From contig MFQZ01000009.1 in NCBI GenBank assembly GCA_001784435.1, positions 1 through 64,000 of the forward strand: a stretch of DNA of 64,000 nt. The letters are read 5' to 3'. The DNA is from Candidatus Magasanikbacteria bacterium RIFOXYC2_FULL_42_28 (GTDB lineage Bacteria; Patescibacteria; ABY1; Magasanikbacterales; GWA2-37-8). The position numbers were made by a program, and so were the translations under genes. Under the pieces are notes generated by a model that saw only the letters and a list, made by a program, of their open reading frames with translations, did no database searches and was not told the DNA's origin. This document shows, piece after piece, positions 17,810 to 23,557 of the stretch (its first letter is position 1; every line of letters begins with the position of its first letter).

Positions 17810-17874
17810 CAACTTTATCCCAGAAAGACACTCTTGGCCGTTCGGCCTAGGTTACGCTTTCTGAAATAAAGTTG
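17810..17874. repeat. Long interrupted hairpin between tgt and rlmH
   Basis: CAACTTTAT...ATAAAGTTG outer arms and CAGAAAG...CTTTCTG inner arms enclose a third hairpin, TTGGCC-GTTC-GGCCTA. It could be an RNA structure or a small MITE-like element; no U-tract follows. Confidence 0.55.
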
Positions 17875-17903
17875 CGCGTCGAGCTCTATGGTGCATAAAA
17901 CAA

Positions 17904-18371
17904 ATGAATATGAATATAAACTTAATCTGTCTAGGCAAACCCAAAGAATCCTACTGGCGCGAGGCCGAGGCCGAATACTTAAAACGGCTTTCTTCAACGT
18001 GCAAAATCACCATTCGCGAGCTAAAAGAGAGGAGTTTTAGCGAAAAAGATGACCCGACCACGATTAAACTACAAGAAGCCGAACTAATTAAAAACGAACT
18101 AAAAAATACCAAAACCGGCCCAATTTTGGTGCTTTCAGAAAATGGCCAACAATTTTCTTCAACAAAATTTGCCGAAATATTCAAAAATTCCGCTAATTTT
18201 ACACTAATTATCGGTGGACCGCTGGGATTAGATGAATCAATTATTAAACTGGCGGACAAAGTAATTTCACTGTCTCCCCTAACTTTTACCCACCAAATGG
18301 CGCGAGTGGTGCTGTGGGAGCAGGTTTATCGGGCGCAGATGATAAATAGCGGGCGAAGATATCATTATTGA
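17904..18371 (+). CDS. rlmH: 23S rRNA pseudouridine(1915) N3-methyltransferase
   Basis: SPOUT-class methyltransferase that modifies helix 69 of 23S rRNA using SAM. The 155 residues are family length. The SPOUT knot signatures are present: LVLSENGQQFSS, LIIGGPLGLDE and the C-terminal LSPLTFTHQMARVVLWEQVYRA. The terminal RRYHY is the conserved RlmH tail. It stands alone, with repeats on both sides. Confidence 0.96.
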   Translation: MNMNINLICLGKPKESYWREAEAEYLKRLSSTCKITIRELKERSFSEKDDPTTIKLQEAELIKNELKNTKTGPILVLSENGQQFSSTKFAEIFKNSANFTLIIGGPLGLDESIIKLADKVISLSPLTFTHQMARVVLWEQVYRAQMINSGRRYHY

Positions 18372-18378
18372 CGAGCGA

Positions 18379-18499
18379 AATGTCAAATTTCCAATTTCCA
18401 ATGTCAAACCAAATCCAAATTTCAAATAACAAATACCGAATTTGACATTTTTACTTTGACATTGATTGGAAATTGGAAATTTGGATTTTGAAATTATCA
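18379..18499. repeat. AT-rich inverted repeat (family B), copy 1
   Basis: Starts AATGTCAAATTTCCAATTTCC and returns as TTGGAAATTTGGATTTTGAAATTAT after a centre with AATTTGACATTTTTACTTTGACATT. Near-identical copies lie at 23446, 30664 and 55286. Confidence 0.85.
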
Positions 18500-18501
18500 C
18501 A

Positions 18502-18529
18502 AGTTTGATTACACAAGCGTAATCAAACT
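18502..18529. repeat. 28-bp palindrome (family C), copy 2
   Basis: AGTTTGATTAC-ACAAGC-GTAATCAAACT, identical to copy 1. Confidence 0.8.
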
Positions 18530-18569
18530 GTGGATAACTCTGGGTATAAGTCGCCTTTTCTGTGGATAA
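18529..18569. promoter_or_regulatory. Pair of perfect DnaA boxes away from the dnaA locus
   Basis: TGTGGATAA (reverse complement of TTATCCACA) occurs at 18529-18537 and 18561-18569, on the same strand. They are about 10 kb from dnaA. Confidence 0.5.
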
Positions 18570-18615
18570 CACTTCGCTAATTTTAGCCAAAAAATATTTT
18601 CGGCAATAAAAAACT

Positions 18616-18645
18616 AAATTTGTATACACAAGCGTATACAAATTT
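18616..18645. repeat. Palindrome (family C), covarying copy 3
   Basis: AAATTTGTATAC-ACAAGC-GTATACAAATTT. Relative to copies 1-2, GATTAC changed to GTATAC on the left with the matching change on the right, so pairing is kept. The right arm continues into a T-run, so this copy could act as a terminator on the plus strand. Confidence 0.75.
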
Positions 18646-18718
18646 TTTGATATTTTAAACACTTTTAATCAATAATTTGGCTAATATATAACAAAAACTG
18701 CTCGCCTGCCCCACCCCC

Positions 18719-18747
18719 TTGACAAAACTATAAATATGTGCTATAAT
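18719..18747 (+). promoter_or_regulatory. Perfect consensus promoter of the 18.75-19.08 kb RNA
   Basis: TTGACA (18719-18724), 17-bp spacer, TATAAT (18742-18747). Transcription should begin near 18754. Confidence 0.85.
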
Positions 18748-18753
18748 ATCTTT

Positions 18754-19080
18754 GTAGTTCATTCTACAATTCAAGTTTCACTTCTGTGAAACACCCTCAC
18801 GAAACTGCCATTTATGACAAGAAATGGACTTATCACTGTAAAAACTTCAAAAAACAGCTAACAGTGATAATCCGCACTTCTTGCCTGGTATCCCCAATTT
18901 TACATTCGTCTGCGTTTTCCGCGACAAATGTCCGGGGTAATACCTCTCAGGTGGTCGGAGGGTAACTCTGTCCGATGATTGACATTTTTCCCTAACGGGA
19001 TTGATATCTCGTCGCGATGGTTTTACTAAAGGGCTAGAGCCTTAAAATTATTTTTATCGGGTCACTATGCCCTTTTTTTA
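18754..19080 (+). ncRNA. Unassigned structured ncRNA candidate (~325 nt)
   Basis: No good open frame covers this stretch. Hairpins in order: GTTTCAC-TTCT-GTGAAAC (18775-18792); TTATCACTGT pairing with ACAGTGATAA inside a weaker CAAGAA/TTCTTG helix; a long arm from GGTATCCCC to GGGGTAATACC with ACATT/AAATGT and GCG/CGC inner pairs; CGGAG-GGTAA-CTCTG; TCCC-TAAC-GGGA. It ends in AGGGC...GCCC followed by TTTTTTT. With a perfect promoter in front it is an independent transcript. I find no RNase P, tmRNA, SRP or 6S hallmarks. A leader function for the next gene is possible, but the terminator stands between them. Confidence 0.65.
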
Positions 19081-19109
19081 ATCCAATTTTTTTGGTATAC
19101 TTATCTCAT

Positions 19110-19586
19110 ATGAAACCATCACTTCTCACCGGCTTTAGTTTTGGCCTAACCTCGGCCACCATCACCACTCTGGGGCTAATGGTTGGTTTGCAGTCCGGCA
19201 CTAATTCCAAATTGGCGGTTTTGGGTGGCGTCCTGACTATCGCCATTGCCGATGCTTTTTCCGATGCGCTTGGGATTCATATTTCCGAAGAATCCAAGCT
19301 GGACAGTAACGCTAAGCACATCTGGGAAGCAACCGCATCCACTTTTTTATCAAAATTCTTATTCGCGTTAACTTTTTCCATACCATTTTTCTTTTTGTCA
19401 TTAACCACGGCCGTTATCGTCAGCATTATTTGGGGCATAGTACTGCTGGGAGTGTTTAGTTATCATATCGCCAAAGCGAACGGCGCCCGGCCCGGCCCGG
19501 TCATTGTTGAACATTTGGGAATCGCCACGGCCGTTATTATTATCACCCATTTTGTCGGTAAGGCGATCAACACCTTTTTTGGATAA
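19110..19586 (+). CDS. VIT1/CCC1-family-like membrane protein
   Basis: About 158 residues with four to five hydrophobic segments. The TSATITTLGLMVGLQSG opening and the ADAFSDALGIHISEES stretch, with acidic residues next to a membrane helix, match the vacuolar iron/manganese transporter-like family in a short form. The role would be divalent metal movement across the membrane; the substrate cannot be told. The ATG at 19110 has no Shine-Dalgarno, and a TATACT -10 at 19096-19101 lies so close that the mRNA may be leaderless. The upstream TTG at 19092 is less likely. Confidence 0.7.
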   Translation: MKPSLLTGFSFGLTSATITTLGLMVGLQSGTNSKLAVLGGVLTIAIADAFSDALGIHISEESKLDSNAKHIWEATASTFLSKFLFALTFSIPFFFLSLTTAVIVSIIWGIVLLGVFSYHIAKANGARPGPVIVEHLGIATAVIIITHFVGKAINTFFG

Positions 19587-19673
19587 TAAAAAAAGACACG
19601 GGTGGCTATTGACTACCAAAACGAAATATCGTATAATCTCTCAATAAGAGCGGACGACCTCTAACTTTAATTT

Positions 19674-20060
19674 ATGACAAAAACTACTTACACTAAAGAA
19701 TTTTTAGACAAAATAAAAAAATCCCTCACTGCCGAAAAGGCGCGTTTAGAGGCGGATTTAGCTAAATTCACTACCAAAAATACTCACACTTCCGATGATT
19801 ACGACAGCACCTTTCCGTCTTATGGCGATAAGGAAGATGAAAACGCCAACGAAGTCGCGGACTACGCGGCCAATTTAACTTTGGAGGACTCTTTGGAAAA
19901 AACCTTACGCGATGTCAACCAATCGCTTGATCGCTTAAAAAAAGGCACCTACGGCGTTTGCAAATACTGCAAAAAGGAAATTGGGATAAAACGTTTAGAA
20001 GCGCGCACTACTTCCAGCGCCTGCGTGGAATGCAAAAAAGCGATTACCCAAGAAGTTTAA
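19674..20060 (+). CDS. DksA/TraR-family C4 zinc-finger protein
   Basis: 128 residues: N-terminal coiled coil (about 5-80) and a C-terminal zinc finger, CKYC...CVEC, near residues 97-121, with the family stretch GTYGVCKYCKKEIGIKRLEA. DksA-type proteins bind the RNA polymerase secondary channel. The coiled-coil tip lacks an obvious DxxDxA, so regulation of polymerase is likely by family but not proven. lspA follows 5 bp later, so they share an operon. Confidence 0.88.
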   Translation: MTKTTYTKEFLDKIKKSLTAEKARLEADLAKFTTKNTHTSDDYDSTFPSYGDKEDENANEVADYAANLTLEDSLEKTLRDVNQSLDRLKKGTYGVCKYCKKEIGIKRLEARTTSSACVECKKAITQEV

Positions 20061-20065
20061 ATTAT

Positions 20066-20503
20066 ATGTGGAGGCAAAAATCCCTGACCATAATTTTGGC
20101 GGGATTTTTTTTGTCACTGGACCAATTTCTAAAATACCGCGCACTGGGCGCTTGGCCGGAAAAAATTCTGTTAAACAAATTCTTCGGCTGGCAACCGTTT
20201 TTAAATGACGGCGTGGCGTTTGGTTTGCCCGTGCCAATGGTGATTATTACGGTGATGTCAATTTTGATAATCGCGATGTTTGTATTCTTGTTGACACGCG
20301 ATGATAAAATAAAAAACAATTTTGGGATTTTTGCTTGCTTATCAATTGCCACCGCCGGCGCGCTCTCCAATTTAATTGACCGAATAATTTACGGACACAC
20401 CGTTGATTATATTTTAATTTTTACGGGGATTATTAATTTAGCGGATGTTTTGATTGTGATGGGGGTGGGTGGCTATATTTGGTATAAGAAAAACGATAAA
20501 TAG
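20066..20503 (+). CDS. lspA: Lipoprotein signal peptidase (signal peptidase II)
   Basis: Aspartic membrane protease that removes signal peptides from prolipoproteins. About 145 residues with four membrane segments. The catalytic pair is seen in NLIDRIIYGHTVDY and INLADVLIV; LDQFLKY near the start is the conserved N-terminal Asp motif, and NDGVAFGL matches the family N-x-G-x-A-F-G. The start ATG at 20066 follows dksA-like by 5 bp. Confidence 0.95.
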   Translation: MWRQKSLTIILAGFFLSLDQFLKYRALGAWPEKILLNKFFGWQPFLNDGVAFGLPVPMVIITVMSILIIAMFVFLLTRDDKIKNNFGIFACLSIATAGALSNLIDRIIYGHTVDYILIFTGIINLADVLIVMGVGGYIWYKKNDK

Positions 20504-20528
20504 ATACCTTTTAATTTCCAAATCCACT

Positions 20529-20625
20529 TGTCATTCCGACAACGAAGGAGGAATCTCTATCCCGTTGGCTATTGCAGGCCAAATGGAGATCCCTCGTCGG
20601 ATGCGAATCCTCACTCGGGATGACA
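20529..20625. repeat. Dispersed palindromic repeat (family A), full copy
   Basis: TGTCATTCCGAC...CTCGGGATGACA, with GAGGAATCTC and GGAGATCCCTC inner arms; between lspA and comM. Confidence 0.85.
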
Positions 20626-20671
20626 AAAAACGCTTGGTAACCAAAAAATAATTAGTTAATTTTCAACAACT

Positions 20672-22180
20672 ATGTTTTTCAAACTCCAAACCGCCGCCAC
20701 CGTCGGCCTAGACGCTCGCCCCGTTGATGTAGAAGTAGACATCAGCAAAGGCCAAACGATGTTCAACATCGTCGGCCTCGCCGACACATCCATCAAAGAA
20801 GCGCGCGACCGCGTCCATTCGGCTTTGAAAAATTCCGGATTTAATTATCCGTTTAATTTTCGGATTTTAATAAATTTAGCGCCGGCGGATTTACCAAAAG
20901 AAGGCACGGGCTATGATTTGCCGATAGCGGTTGGACTGATTGCCGTGTCGCAAAACATCGCTTTGAATACCGCGGACTCCTTGCTCGTGGGACAGTTGGC
21001 ATTGGACGGTGCCGTGCGCCACACCCCCGGGATTTTACCAATGGCGGTGTATGCCAAATCCGCCGGTTGTCGCGCCTTGTATGTGCCGGCAATGGACGCG
21101 CCCGAGGCGGCGCTCGTGCGGGGTCTGACAATTTATCCGGTCAAAAATTTAACGCAGATAATGGATCATTTAACCGGCAAAGATTTAATCGCGCCCTATG
21201 TGGCCGAAGCACCAGCGCCATTTATCGCGGACGCGGGCGGGTTAGATATGAGCATGATTAAAGGCCAAGAATTCGCCAAGCGCGCGTTAGAAGTCGCGGC
21301 CGCCGGTGGCCATAATATTTTGTTGTCCGGCCCACCCGGTTCGGGAAAAACTTTGCTCGCCCGCACTTTGCCTTCTATCTTACCACCACTACTCACTGAC
21401 GAAGCATTAGAAATTACCAAAATTTATTCTATCGCTGGCCTGTTGCCATCTGGTTTAATTATGGAACGACCATTTCGCGGACCACACCACACCATTTCGC
21501 ATGTCGCGCTTGTGGGCGGTGGAAGATGTCCGCGCCCGGGCGAAATTTCACTGTCACATCGCGGGGTTTTATTTTTAGATGAATTTCCGGAATTTCCGCG
21601 CACAGTTTTGGAGGCGCTCCGCCAACCTTTGGAAGATGGTCAAATTACCATTGCCCGCGCGCACGGCTCTTTAACTTTTCCCGCGCGTTTTATTTTAGTG
21701 GCCAGTCAAAATCCGTGCCCCTGTGGCTACAATTCGGACCCCGACAAGGCCTGCACTTGCTCATCAGCGCAAATTTCCAATTACACGCGCAAAATCAGTG
21801 GACCGATTTTGGATAGAATTGATTTACAAGTAGAAGTCCCCCGCGTGCCGTTTGAAAAATTATCCGATTCGTCTTTGGCCGAATCATCGGCCGTGATTGC
21901 CGAGCGCGTGCGCGTGGCGCGTGACCGCCAAACCGAACGACTGGCCAACACCAAAATTTTAACCAACAGCGAAATGGGTAATGCCGAAATTCGCGCTCAT
22001 TGCCAATTAGACAAAGAATCCGTGGCGCTACTCCGTAGCGCGGTTGACCGCTTACATTTATCCGCGCGAGCGTATGGCCGAATTTTAAAATTGGCCAGGA
22101 CGATTGCAGATTTGAATGCGCGTGAGAATATTGAGGTGGTGGATATTGCGGAGGCGCTACAGTATCGGGGGAAGGAGTAA
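20672..22180 (+). CDS. comM: ComM/YifB-family Mg-chelatase-like AAA+ ATPase
   Basis: 502 residues. The N-terminal ChlI-like domain starts AATVGLDARPVDVEVDIS and includes FNIVGLADTSIKEARDRV and INLAPADLPKEG. The AAA+ core has Walker A LSGPPGSGKTLLA and Walker B GVLFLDEFPEF; NPCPCGY and the C-terminal LSARAYGRILKLARTIADL region complete it. In other bacteria ComM is a hexameric helicase promoting branch migration of incoming DNA during natural transformation, which would fit a lineage that probably salvages external DNA. A family A repeat and a strong terminator follow. Confidence 0.95.
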   Translation: MFFKLQTAATVGLDARPVDVEVDISKGQTMFNIVGLADTSIKEARDRVHSALKNSGFNYPFNFRILINLAPADLPKEGTGYDLPIAVGLIAVSQNIALNTADSLLVGQLALDGAVRHTPGILPMAVYAKSAGCRALYVPAMDAPEAALVRGLTIYPVKNLTQIMDHLTGKDLIAPYVAEAPAPFIADAGGLDMSMIKGQEFAKRALEVAAAGGHNILLSGPPGSGKTLLARTLPSILPPLLTDEALEITKIYSIAGLLPSGLIMERPFRGPHHTISHVALVGGGRCPRPGEISLSHRGVLFLDEFPEFPRTVLEALRQPLEDGQITIARAHGSLTFPARFILVASQNPCPCGYNSDPDKACTCSSAQISNYTRKISGPILDRIDLQVEVPRVPFEKLSDSSLAESSAVIAERVRVARDRQTERLANTKILTNSEMGNAEIRAHCQLDKESVALLRSAVDRLHLSARAYGRILKLARTIADLNARENIEVVDIAEALQYRGKE

Positions 22181-22194
22181 ATAAAATTTCAAAT

Positions 22195-22291
22195 TGTCAT
22201 TTCGACGACGAAGGAGAAATCTCTATCCCAATCGATTACCAATGGAGATCCCTCGTCCCGACTAAGTCGGGAGTCCTCGCTCGGGATGACA
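22195..22291. repeat. Dispersed palindromic repeat (family A), full copy
   Basis: TGTCATTTCGACGACGAAGG...CTCGGGATGACA with an extra inner hairpin, TCCCGACTAAGTCGGGA. Confidence 0.85.
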
Positions 22292-22320
22292 AAAACCGCC
22301 AAACGACTGGCGGTTTTTTC
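22291..22320 (+). terminator. Strong terminator after comM
   Basis: AAAAACCGCC-AAACGACT-GGCGGTTTTTT. Confidence 0.9.
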
Positions 22321-22392
22321 AATTGGGGATAACTTCTACTAAAATGTCTTGTGTGTGTGTAGATTAACTGATACCATAAATCTTACCGGGCC

Positions 22393-22407
22393 CCGTGCAA
22401 CGCACGG
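22393..22407 (+). other. Perfect hairpin just upstream of a Shine-Dalgarno
   Basis: CCGTGC-AAC-GCACGG, 11 nt before the GGAGGAGG that serves the small gene at 22434. It could modulate access to the ribosome binding site. Confidence 0.5.
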
Positions 22408-22433
22408 ACTTTCCCCGGAGGAGGAACGAAGCT

Positions 22434-22535
22434 ATGGCGACCAAACACGAGCACCGGCAGAAGACCTACGCGAAGAAGAAGGCCCAGATCAAGAAGATCG
22501 ACGGCGACACCCGCACGACGAAGACGACCGCCTAG
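22434..22535 (+). CDS. 33-residue basic micro-protein in a GC-rich cassette
   Basis: Open frame MATKHEHRQKTYAKKK..., 33 residues, Lys- and Thr-rich with no membrane segment; not recognised. A strong Shine-Dalgarno, GGAGGAGG, stands 9 nt before the ATG, and codons end mostly in G or C (AAG, GCC, ACG, GAC), unlike the A/T-ending codons of the genes around it. A stem with inner hairpin AGCCGAACCATTCGGCT, closed by GCCCCC/GGGGGC and followed by T8, terminates it near 22650. It may bind nucleic acid given the charge, but that is a guess. The codon use suggests transfer or strong selection. Confidence 0.6.
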   Translation: MATKHEHRQKTYAKKKAQIKKIDGDTRTTKTTA

Positions 22536-22585
22536 CTCATCTCGCCGAGCAAAGTGGTCAATGCCCTCAAACACCCCCGCGGGGC

Positions 22586-22650
22586 CAACGCCCCCAACAA
22601 GCCGAACCATTCGGCTGGCTCGCTTTTCTGGGGGCTGTCGCTCTTTTTTT
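22586..22650 (+). terminator. Terminator of the GC-rich cassette
   Basis: GCCCCC...GGGGGC outer stem with an inner AGCCGAA/TTCGGCT hairpin, then TGTCGCTCTTTTTTTT. Confidence 0.7.
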
Positions 22651-22757
22651 TCATCGCTCCCACCCAAGCGCTCAGGCCCCCTACATTTTTCAAAATACTA
22701 TAATAGTGTTGTGAAAAGTATCATTGGCCTGAGAAAAAATGTCTGCCTCCGAAAATT

Positions 22758-22790
22758 AAAAATATCTGCCAAATAAGGCGGATATTTTTT
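22758..22790. terminator. Bidirectional terminator
   Basis: AAATATCTGCC-AAATAA-GGCGGATATTTTTT; on the minus strand it ends the 3D-domain gene. Confidence 0.75.
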
Positions 22791-22798
22791 GTTAACAG

Positions 22799-23359
22799 TT
22801 ATTTAGCCATCGCCAACTGCGTCGGCACGGGCACAATTTCCGGATAATAAACCTCTACAACCAAACGCTTCACCCCAAACTTCATGGCTTCAGCGCGGGT
22901 GGTATCTAACCAAATGTCAAAACGTTCACAACCATATTTTTTATTCATCCGGTCAGAAACACGGAGTACCAAATTCTTGTCATATTCAGGGATCTTCACA
23001 GCGGTATTATGTTTCAAACAGTTATTGGCAATCATGCCATCATATACCTGCTCGCCCCAAGCGGCCGTAAACGGATCATCGTCGGTTTGGCCCTTCGTGC
23101 TGGTATAAGCCGTAATTACCCCATTTATTGTATAACTTGGCTTTTTATCAATATACGGGTAAAACATGCGGTCGGCCTGGGTTTGGCTTAAAACATGGTT
23201 TTTGTCGGTATTTTGGCTAATATCAGCCAAAACAGTGGTCGGAATGACAATTTGCCACAAAATAGCGCCCAACATAGCCAAATTATAGGCAATATTGGTA
23301 TACTTGTGGTTGTTTTTTGGCTTAAATAACATATTTTTAGAAATTAAAAAGGATACCAT
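22799..23359 (-). CDS. Secreted 3D-domain (RlpA/MltA-like barrel) protein
   Basis: 187 residues. A hydrophobic N-terminal segment (YNLAMLGAILWQIVIPTTVLA) serves as signal or anchor. The C-terminal domain has ITAYTSTKGQTDDDPFTAAWG, the conserved opening of the 3D domain, and LRVSDRMNKKYGCERFDIWL, where the Asp triad of the fold is expected. Family members cleave or bind peptidoglycan (lytic transglycosylase-like, as in Rpf/YuiC/YocH). It is divergent from the PBP gene and shares a promoter region with it, which suggests cell-wall growth. The start at 23359 avoids reading into the family B repeat. Confidence 0.8.
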   Translation of the reverse strand: MVSFLISKNMLFKPKNNHKYTNIAYNLAMLGAILWQIVIPTTVLADISQNTDKNHVLSQTQADRMFYPYIDKKPSYTINGVITAYTSTKGQTDDDPFTAAWGEQVYDGMIANNCLKHNTAVKIPEYDKNLVLRVSDRMNKKYGCERFDIWLDTTRAEAMKFGVKRLVVEVYYPEIVPVPTQLAMAK

Positions 23360-23389
23360 ATACCGGTACCCCTGATTTGCTAACTGAAT

Positions 23390-23431
23390 AGTATAGCACA
23401 AATTGGCATTTTTGTCAAGATGAGGTATAAT
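23390..23431. promoter_or_regulatory. Overlapping divergent promoters of the 3D-domain and PBP genes
   Basis: Plus strand: TTGGCA (23403-23408), 17 bp, TATAAT (23426-23431). Minus strand: TTGACA (23418-23413), 17 bp, TATACT (23395-23390). The -35 of each lies inside the spacer of the other, so the two promoters should compete for polymerase. Confidence 0.75.
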
Positions 23432-23445
23432 ATCCCTGAAATGAC

Positions 23446-23553
23446 AAATGTCAAATTTCCAATTTCCAATCAAATCCAAATTTCCAATATCAAATTAGAC
23501 ATTTTGATTTTGACATTGATTTGACATTGGAAATTTGGATTTTGAAATTATCA
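23446..23553. repeat. AT-rich inverted repeat (family B), copy 2
   Basis: AATGTCAAATTTCC...GGAAATTTGGATTTTGAAATTATCAC. It lies in the 5' leader of the PBP gene, so the PBP mRNA begins with this element and its long inverted repeat. Confidence 0.85.
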
Positions 23554-23557
23554 CCCC

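Noticed and set aside
18379..18645. CRISPR array from the cluster of repeats
   Set aside because: The repeats are palindromes and inverted repeats at irregular spacing and belong to different families; no cas gene is near.
18775..18792. parS-like GTTTCAC...GTGAAAC in the ncRNA
   Set aside because: The arms are separated by four bases, which breaks the parS spacing; it reads as the first hairpin of the RNA.
18754..19080. RNase P RNA, tmRNA, SRP RNA or 6S RNA
   Set aside because: None of the conserved blocks I know (such as GAGGAAAGTCC, ACAGAA, a T-loop with CCA end, or the GGAAG-type SRP loop) is present. A divergent form cannot be excluded without a covariance search.
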